Shown here one piece after another: positions 58,746-63,595 of a DNA stretch of 63,595 nt. The notes beneath the pieces are model-generated. The model was given only the letters and a program-made list of their open reading frames with translations. It did no database searches and was not told the DNA's origin. Position numbers and translations under genes: made by a program. The stretch is taken from assembly GCA_902763085.1 (NCBI GenBank), contig CACWQW010000002.1, positions 1 through 63,595 on the forward strand, given 5' to 3'. Positions within the stretch are counted from its first letter, which is position 1; each line of letters begins with the position of its first letter. Source of the DNA: Dongibacter bovis. GTDB taxonomy: Bacteria; Bacillota; Negativicutes; Selenomonadales; Selenomonadaceae.

Positions 58746-61307
58746 TCACCCAAGCTGCGACTTGATGATCTCGGCAGCTTTATCAAACGCCTGAGAGAGA
58801 GCCGACGGATCCTTGCCACCTGCCTGCGCCATATCTGGACGGCCACCGCCGCCACCACCGACGACAGCTGCGGCTTCCTTGATGATCTTGCCCGCGTGGA
58901 TTCCCTTCTTGACAGCCTCCTTCGACGCTTTCACGACGAGGTTGACCTTGCCATCATTGACACATGCCAAGACGACGAGTCCGCCGGAGAGCTTGCCAAG
59001 CGTCAAATCAGCGACGTCACGCAACTCATTCATGGATGCCGCCTGCGCTTTCCCGCAGACAACGGGCACGCCAGATACATCACTGACGGCCGCGAGGAGC
59101 TTTGCCGCATCCGCTTTCTCACGCACAGCTGCCGCCTCTTCAAGCTGCTGCTCCATCTCTTTCTTCTCAGAAAGGAGCTTATCGACAGCCGAGGGAACTT
59201 CTTCCTCCGAAGCCTTGAGCGCTGCAGCGGCTTTCTTGAGAAGGTCTGCCTTCTGGTTCACGAAATCGAACGCCGCCTTCCCTGTGACCGCCTCGATCCG
59301 GCGCACTCCAGACGCGACGCCGGTCTCGGAGACGATCTTGAACATGCAGATCTGACCGACGTTCTTGACATGAGAGCCTGCACAGAGCTCCATCGAGAAG
59401 CCCGGGACCTTGACAACGCGCACGACATCACCGTATTTTTCGGAGAAGAGCGCCATCGCCCCTGCCTTCTTCGCCTCGTCGAGGCTCATATGGGAAATCT
59501 CGACGTCCGTGCCCTTGAGGATTTCCTCATTGACGAGCGCCTCCACATCCGCAAGCTGCTGCGGGGAAACGGGCTCGAAATTCGTGAAATCGAAACGCAG
59601 GCGCTCCGGCGTCACAGAAGACCCTGCCTGATTCACCTGATCGCCGACGACGCGCTTCAAGGCAGCCTGCAGGAGATGCGTCGCCGTGTGGTTGCGGGCA
59701 GAAGCGAGTTTCTTGACGGCGTCAACCTCGATCTGTACGCGGTCGCCGACCTTGAGCTGACCCTCTTCAACATACGAGATATGATAGACCGTACCATCCG
59801 GAAGTTTCTTCGCGTTCGCAACCTGAATGCGGCCGAACTCCGAGCGCAAAAGTCCCTCATCGCCGACCTGGCCGCCGCCTTCTGCATAAAACGGGGTCTT
59901 GTCAAGGATGATGCCCGCTTCTTCTCCGTCGTGGATTTCGTCGACGAGCGTGCCGTCTTTCCAGATGGCGACGACCTTCGCTTCCTTCGCCTCAGGATCC
60001 TGCATGAGCTTCGTCACATCGATGCCGGAGAGATCTGGCACCGCGACGCGCGTATTCGCCGCGCGGGCCGCACGTGCGCGGCTGCGCTGCTCCTCCATCG
60101 CCTGGTCGAACCCGCCTTTGTCGAGATCGATGTCATTCTCGTGCAGGATCTCCTCCGTGAGCTCCCACGGGAAACCGAAAGTGTCGTAAAGGCGGAAACC
60201 GATGGCTCCAGGAAGCTCTTTCTGACCGGCCGCCTTGAGCTTCTCGATCTCAGCATCCAAGAGGTCCATCCCCTGATTGAGGGTCGCCGCAAAACGATCC
60301 TCCTCGATGCTGATGACTTTCTTGATATAGTCCTGCTTGGCAACGAGCTCACCGAAATCGCTGGCCTCGCGATAGATCTCCACGACGGCATCTACAGCGC
60401 CTTCGAGGAATTTCCCCTTGATGCCGAGCATGCGGCCGTGGCGGATGGCCCGGCGCAGGATGCGGCGCAGCACATAACCGCGTCCCTCATTCGACGGCAG
60501 GATGCCATCCATGATCATGATGGCCATGGAGCGCGCATGGTCGGCAATGACCTTGAGCGAGATGTCCTTCTGCGCATCCTCTCCATACGGGATGCCAGAC
60601 ACCTTCGACGCGTATTCAATGATCGGATAGAGGAGATCCGTCTCGAAATTCGTACGCTTGTTCTGTACGACAGAGGCAAGCCGCTCGAGGCCGCAGCCCG
60701 TATCGATGTTCTTGTGGGCGAGCGGCTTGTACTGCCCGTCCTCGGTACGGTCATACTGCGTAAAGACGAGATTCCAGATTTCCAGATAGCGATCGCAGTC
60801 ACAGCCGACACCGCAAGTTGGCGAGCCACAGCCGCGTTCCTCGCCGAGATCGATGTAGATCTCAGAGTCCGGACCGCAAGGGCCAGGACCGATTTCCCAG
60901 AAATTGTCCTCGAGCTTCACGATGTGGTCCTGTGGGAATCCCGGCTGGGACTTCCAAATTTCGATGGCTTCGTCGTCATCCGGATAGACCGTCACCCAAA
61001 GCTTGTCCTTAGGAAGCTCGATGACTTCCGTGAGGAATTCCCACGCCCAGGGAATCGCCTCCCCCTTGAAGTAATCACCGAACGAAAAATTGCCGAGCAT
61101 CTCGAAATACGTCTGATGGCGCGCGGTACGTCCGACGTTCTCGATGTCCCCTGTGCGCACGCAGCGCTGGCTCGTCGTCACGCGCGTGCGCGGCGGCTTC
61201 ATCTTGCCGGTAAAGAACGGCTTCAACGGCGCCATGCCAGCACCGATGAGCAGGAGCGTCGGATCGTCCTGCGGAATGAGAGAAAAGCTGTGCCTCTCGC
61301 AGTTCAT
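58746..61307 (-). CDS. alaS: Alanyl-tRNA synthetase, 5' end disrupted
   Basis: Charges tRNA-Ala. The 853-residue frame has the class II core (PTLLLIGAGMAPLKPFFTGK, TSQRCVRTGDIENVGRTARHQTYFEMLGNFSFGDYF), the editing domain with NHTATHLLQAALKR near 560 and CAGSHVKNVGQ near 660, and a DHHA1 domain with the glycine-rich GGGGGGRPDMAQAGG at the end. Family members start with MTGNELREKFL..FF..KGH before HSFSLIP. Here codons for MTGNELRE are in another frame (see 61291-61332), and roughly 14 residues are missing. The ATG at 61307 (MNCERHSFSLIP) keeps the core in frame but has no ribosome binding site at a proper distance. Confidence 0.9.
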   Translation of the reverse strand: MNCERHSFSLIPQDDPTLLLIGAGMAPLKPFFTGKMKPPRTRVTTSQRCVRTGDIENVGRTARHQTYFEMLGNFSFGDYFKGEAIPWAWEFLTEVIELPKDKLWVTVYPDDDEAIEIWKSQPGFPQDHIVKLEDNFWEIGPGPCGPDSEIYIDLGEERGCGSPTCGVGCDCDRYLEIWNLVFTQYDRTEDGQYKPLAHKNIDTGCGLERLASVVQNKRTNFETDLLYPIIEYASKVSGIPYGEDAQKDISLKVIADHARSMAIMIMDGILPSNEGRGYVLRRILRRAIRHGRMLGIKGKFLEGAVDAVVEIYREASDFGELVAKQDYIKKVISIEEDRFAATLNQGMDLLDAEIEKLKAAGQKELPGAIGFRLYDTFGFPWELTEEILHENDIDLDKGGFDQAMEEQRSRARAARAANTRVAVPDLSGIDVTKLMQDPEAKEAKVVAIWKDGTLVDEIHDGEEAGIILDKTPFYAEGGGQVGDEGLLRSEFGRIQVANAKKLPDGTVYHISYVEEGQLKVGDRVQIEVDAVKKLASARNHTATHLLQAALKRVVGDQVNQAGSSVTPERLRFDFTNFEPVSPQQLADVEALVNEEILKGTDVEISHMSLDEAKKAGAMALFSEKYGDVVRVVKVPGFSMELCAGSHVKNVGQICMFKIVSETGVASGVRRIEAVTGKAAFDFVNQKADLLKKAAAALKASEEEVPSAVDKLLSEKKEMEQQLEEAAAVREKADAAKLLAAVSDVSGVPVVCGKAQAASMNELRDVADLTLGKLSGGLVVLACVNDGKVNLVVKASKEAVKKGIHAGKIIKEAAAVVGGGGGGRPDMAQAGGKDPSALSQAFDKAAEIIKSQLG

Positions 61308-61332
61308 TGCCCGTCATGTATTTCAAAACCAT
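61291..61332 (-). other. Out-of-frame remnant of the true alaS start
   Basis: From the ATG at 61332 (GGAGG at 4-8 nt upstream) the frame reads MVLKYMTGNELREAQ; MTGNELRE is the standard AlaRS N-terminus. It then runs into the core sequence in the wrong frame. The pattern is a deletion of about 41 nt (2 modulo 3) near 61290-61296, or an assembly gap of that size. Confidence 0.75.
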
Positions 61333-61399
61333 CTACCTCCAAAGGGTAATATTTCGGAAACACTTCATTCATCAGCGCTTCCTTACCAATATCCCAATT

Positions 61400-61428
61400 A
61401 GAATACCATATTTTGCACGCGAGGTAAA
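61400..61428 (-). promoter_or_regulatory. Promoter of alaS
   Basis: Minus strand TTTACC (61423-61428), 17 nt, TATTCT (61400-61405), with a leader of about 60 nt. No T-box was recognised. Confidence 0.55.
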
Positions 61429-61448
61429 GAGATACCACGCACCCCGGC

Positions 61449-62822
61449 TCATTTCCCACACACAGCACCAAACGATTGCACGCTCTCGATATACGGTGTG
61501 CCGGCGAAGCTCGGAAAAAGCACCGTGGAAGCGATGACGCGGCGCAGATAATGTTTTTGGCGCGCGCCGCCGTCAAAGGTGTAATAGCTGCTCATTGCCT
61601 GCAACACACACGGCACACCAGCATCATCTGTCCCAAGGTACATGAGGACGTGTGTCGGTGTCGTAAGCAGCGTTCCTACGGGGAACTGGCGCAAAAGCGC
61701 ACAGCGATCCTTCGCCGAACCCTCAAGGTCCGCACGGTATGGCAGAACCTCTCCCTGTACATCCGCGTCGCGCGGTAGCTCGATGCCCATGCTGCGGTAG
61801 ACGTCCCCTGTAAACGCCGAGCAATCCACGCTGCCTTCGAGCCCGCCCCAGCCATAGGGCGCGCCGAGGAAACGGAACCCCTGCCGCACGAACTGGTTCT
61901 CCGTACACGGAAGATAGCCGTGGTGCAGGTCGCTGCCAAAGAACGCCGGTCTCGGGCAAACCTGCAGCTGCCCCGCCGTCGTGCGCACGGGGAGGAGCAG
62001 CATTCCCTCATTAGAGAGCGGTATGCGCGCACCCATCTGATAGCGCTGCGCACGCGCCGCCTGCAGAGTGAGCGCAGGCGCCGTCACGACGGCGAAATCC
62101 GCGGGTGTCGCGTATTGCTCCCACGTCACGCGGTCGGTAAAAGCCAGTGCCTCCGCGGCAAGCCAGCCGCTGTAGTGACGCAAGGTGCAGAAGAAAAACC
62201 GGCCGTCAGCACTCCCTGTGAGCACAAGCGCCGGTTCCGCAGGATCGACAGCCGTCGCCTGCAATGCATCGTAATGCACGTCAGACGGCGTCTCGAACCA
62301 ACCGTCAGCAACAGGCAGCAAGCGCAGATCTGCCCGACGCACCACAACGCCATAACGTACGCCGACGCGCTCCGGCACAGCGGTGAGCGCACAATTCTCC
62401 CTTGCCGCCTCGTATGCCGCCTGTGTGAGCACCGCGCCGCCGGCGTAAAGCTCCGGCACCGCTCCAGTGGCGAAATCGCCAATGGCCTGCACCGCCGATA
62501 TGCGATGACGCACCTCGTCCCCGCTGTACACTGCCGGTGCCGCCGAGAGGGCTGTCAGCGTCCGCGTCTTGCGACGCATTTCTTCATTGAGCGCCGCGAT
62601 TCCTTTCTCATCGAGCAGGAGCCGTTCCCCCTCCGGATGCCGCTCCAGCCAGTACGCTGCCGTCTGCCGCGCGTCCGTCAAGGCAGGCGAAGCCGCCGCA
62701 CGGCAGATAACAGCGGGCGTCTCTCCGCCGAGGTCTGGCGACGCCGCCAGACAAGCAACACAGATGGCAGTCAGCGCGAGTGCTCTGCAGAAAATCCATC
62801 GTTTTCGCAAGATCTTTACCAT
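61449..62822 (-). CDS. Secreted SH3 and NlpC/P60 cell-wall hydrolase
   Basis: Peptidoglycan endopeptidase of 457 residues. Signal peptide at 1-29 (FCRALALTAICVACLAAS), then an N-terminal NlpC-associated region (60-160), two SH3-like domains (about 165-255 and 260-320), and a C40 peptidase domain at about 330-455 with the cysteine in GSVDCSAFTGDVYRSMG near 365 and the histidine in THVLMYLGTDD near 410. Start 62822 has AAGGGAG upstream. It follows the DUF4127 gene by 50 nt; no terminator was recognised before the alaS promoter. Confidence 0.9.
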   Translation of the reverse strand: MVKILRKRWIFCRALALTAICVACLAASPDLGGETPAVICRAAASPALTDARQTAAYWLERHPEGERLLLDEKGIAALNEEMRRKTRTLTALSAAPAVYSGDEVRHRISAVQAIGDFATGAVPELYAGGAVLTQAAYEAARENCALTAVPERVGVRYGVVVRRADLRLLPVADGWFETPSDVHYDALQATAVDPAEPALVLTGSADGRFFFCTLRHYSGWLAAEALAFTDRVTWEQYATPADFAVVTAPALTLQAARAQRYQMGARIPLSNEGMLLLPVRTTAGQLQVCPRPAFFGSDLHHGYLPCTENQFVRQGFRFLGAPYGWGGLEGSVDCSAFTGDVYRSMGIELPRDADVQGEVLPYRADLEGSAKDRCALLRQFPVGTLLTTPTHVLMYLGTDDAGVPCVLQAMSSYYTFDGGARQKHYLRRVIASTVLFPSFAGTPYIESVQSFGAVCGK

Positions 62823-62872
62823 ATACGCGATTCTCCCTTTCCATCGAACATACATTGCCGCTTGTATCTCAT

Positions 62873-63595
62873 CTACCTATCCGGCAGCACGATGCCGCCG
62901 ATGAACATGCGGTGCCACGGAAAATAAAAATTCAAGTGATCGACGCCCAGATACGGCGGCAGATTCCGCGCGGCAAATTCCCTCAGCAAGCGCGTCACAC
63001 GCAGCTGCACCGCCGGCTCGTAGCGGCCGAGGTTCAGATAAGCGCCGCCATCGAGCAGCATCGCCAGCTGGTTCGTCACCGCTGTGCGCACGTTCGACTG
63101 ATACCCCCAGTCGTCGAGATAGCGCGCAAGCAGCAGACGATCGACATCATCCTCCGGCAGACGCACGCTCAGCACACCCTGTCCGAGTGCGAAACCCACA
63201 CTGTTCGTCGCCGTGTTCCAGCCCGCGTAGCCATAGAGCTTGAAGAGCAGCCCCGCGTCGCGCAACGCATTCATGAGCGCATTGTCCGCGCCGTTCGTGC
63301 GTGTGATATCCGCAATGGCCACGCGGTACCCCTGTGCGATGAGGCTTCCTGCATAGCGCGCGAGACTCTGCGCGTCATAGAGGTCGGTCCCGTCATTATC
63401 CGGTGCGTTGCCGTAGCCCATCTTTCCATCAGGCGGCGTATTCACGAGCAGCACGAGATCCGCGTGCGCCGGGTCAGGCACAGCGACTGCGCCCGCAATG
63501 AGCAGGTCCGACTGGATGGAGTCCGCGATGGGCTCATCGGAATAATCCGGCACCATCGCGCCGCCGACGCCCCAGTTATACTGCACGTTGACAAA
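62873..63595 (-). CDS. DUF4127 family protein, C-terminal part (cut by window edge)
   Basis: The frame is open to the last base of the window, so only the last 240 residues are seen. VNTPPDGKMGYGNAPDNDGTDL, IADITRTNGADNALMNALR, FKLYGYAGWNTATNSVGFALGQG and YLGVDHLNFYFPWHRMFIGGIVL match the DUF4127 pattern, a family of unknown function often next to wall or envelope genes. The paired NlpC/P60 gene downstream hints at an envelope role, which is inference. Confidence 0.85.
   Translation of the reverse strand, partial: FVNVQYNWGVGGAMVPDYSDEPIADSIQSDLLIAGAVAVPDPAHADLVLLVNTPPDGKMGYGNAPDNDGTDLYDAQSLARYAGSLIAQGYRVAIADITRTNGADNALMNALRDAGLLFKLYGYAGWNTATNSVGFALGQGVLSVRLPEDDVDRLLLARYLDDWGYQSNVRTAVTNQLAMLLDGGAYLNLGRYEPAVQLRVTRLLREFAARNLPPYLGVDHLNFYFPWHRMFIGGIVLPDR

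Noticed and set aside
58719-61349. An 876-codon open frame on the plus strand across all of alaS
   Set aside because: It is the exact antisense of alaS, composition is arginine/aspartate/leucine-rich without any family motif, and such frames arise from third-position GC bias. It has no ribosome binding site of note.
61333-61448. A T-box in front of alaS
   Set aside because: The leader is only about 60 nt and lacks the TGGNACC core.
1-63595. CRISPR arrays, tRNA or rRNA genes, prophage or integrative elements
   Set aside because: No regularly spaced repeats, cloverleaf sequences, rRNA motifs, integrases or transposases were recognised by eye; a covariance search was not possible.

Overview
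The window is a 63.6 kb chromosomal segment of a bacterium that is very likely a member of the Negativicutes (Selenomonas or Mitsuokella type). The reasons are mixed. The gene order and regulation are Firmicutes-like: the def-fmt-DUF116-rsmB-rlmN / PP2C-PASTA kinase-rsgA-rpe cluster, a T-box in front of thrS, an infC-rpmI-rplT leader, split hisG/hisZ, and PhoP-box-like repeats. An HlyD-type adaptor suggests, without proving, a diderm envelope. Base composition looks moderately GC-rich. Genus is inference. Almost every gene (67 of 69 called) is on the minus strand; only thiN and one 86-residue hypothetical are on plus. No rRNA, tRNA, CRISPR array, prophage or complete insertion sequence was seen.

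Layout, read in the direction of transcription (from high to low coordinates): a DUF4127 gene cut by the window edge and an NlpC/P60 peptidase (62-63 kb); alaS with a damaged 5' end (58.7-61.3 kb); a lone HlyD-type adaptor; a TrpR-like regulator (YerC/HisR type) with hisZ and an HD-domain gene; the complete hisG-D-C-B-H-A-F-IE operon ending in a SagB-like oxidoreductase and a small membrane protein (47.5-57.4 kb); galU with two tandem DUF445 membrane proteins; thrS under a T-box; infC-rpmI-rplT from a consensus promoter with an AUU start on infC; a TrmH-type methyltransferase facing thiN; an MBL hydrolase-miaA-hfq unit; dut; rrf2-iscS; the DUF47-Pit phosphate pair; a TGS/uridine-kinase-like protein with mnmA; two exported or anchored hypotheticals with YitT, an MBL hydrolase, a cyclophilin and a GIY-YIG protein; greA-lysS; then a long run pepT-amidohydrolase-def-fmt-DUF116-rsmB-rlmN, followed from an internal promoter by two FHA proteins, a PP2C phosphatase, FtsW/RodA-like, PBP, PASTA kinase, rsgA, rpe, queC, folE2, a flippase-like protein and cbiD-cbiE-cbiT; and finally pstS-pstC-pstA behind three PhoP-box-like repeats.

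Most of this is conserved housekeeping. The strongest non-trivial signals are: (1) the same 10-bp word TTACATTGTA inside both the yerC-hisZ and the hisG promoters, which makes a TrpR-family histidine regulon a concrete hypothesis; (2) a frame-breaking deletion at the 5' end of alaS, an essential gene, which is either an assembly error or a remodelled start; (3) an AUU-initiated infC behind a structured leader with a terminator; (4) a cyclophilin with a signal peptide and an internal, better-placed ribosome binding site. I found no clear candidate for an entirely new multi-gene system; the closest are the small uncharacterised pairs at 27.5-29.2 kb and 47.6-48.7 kb.
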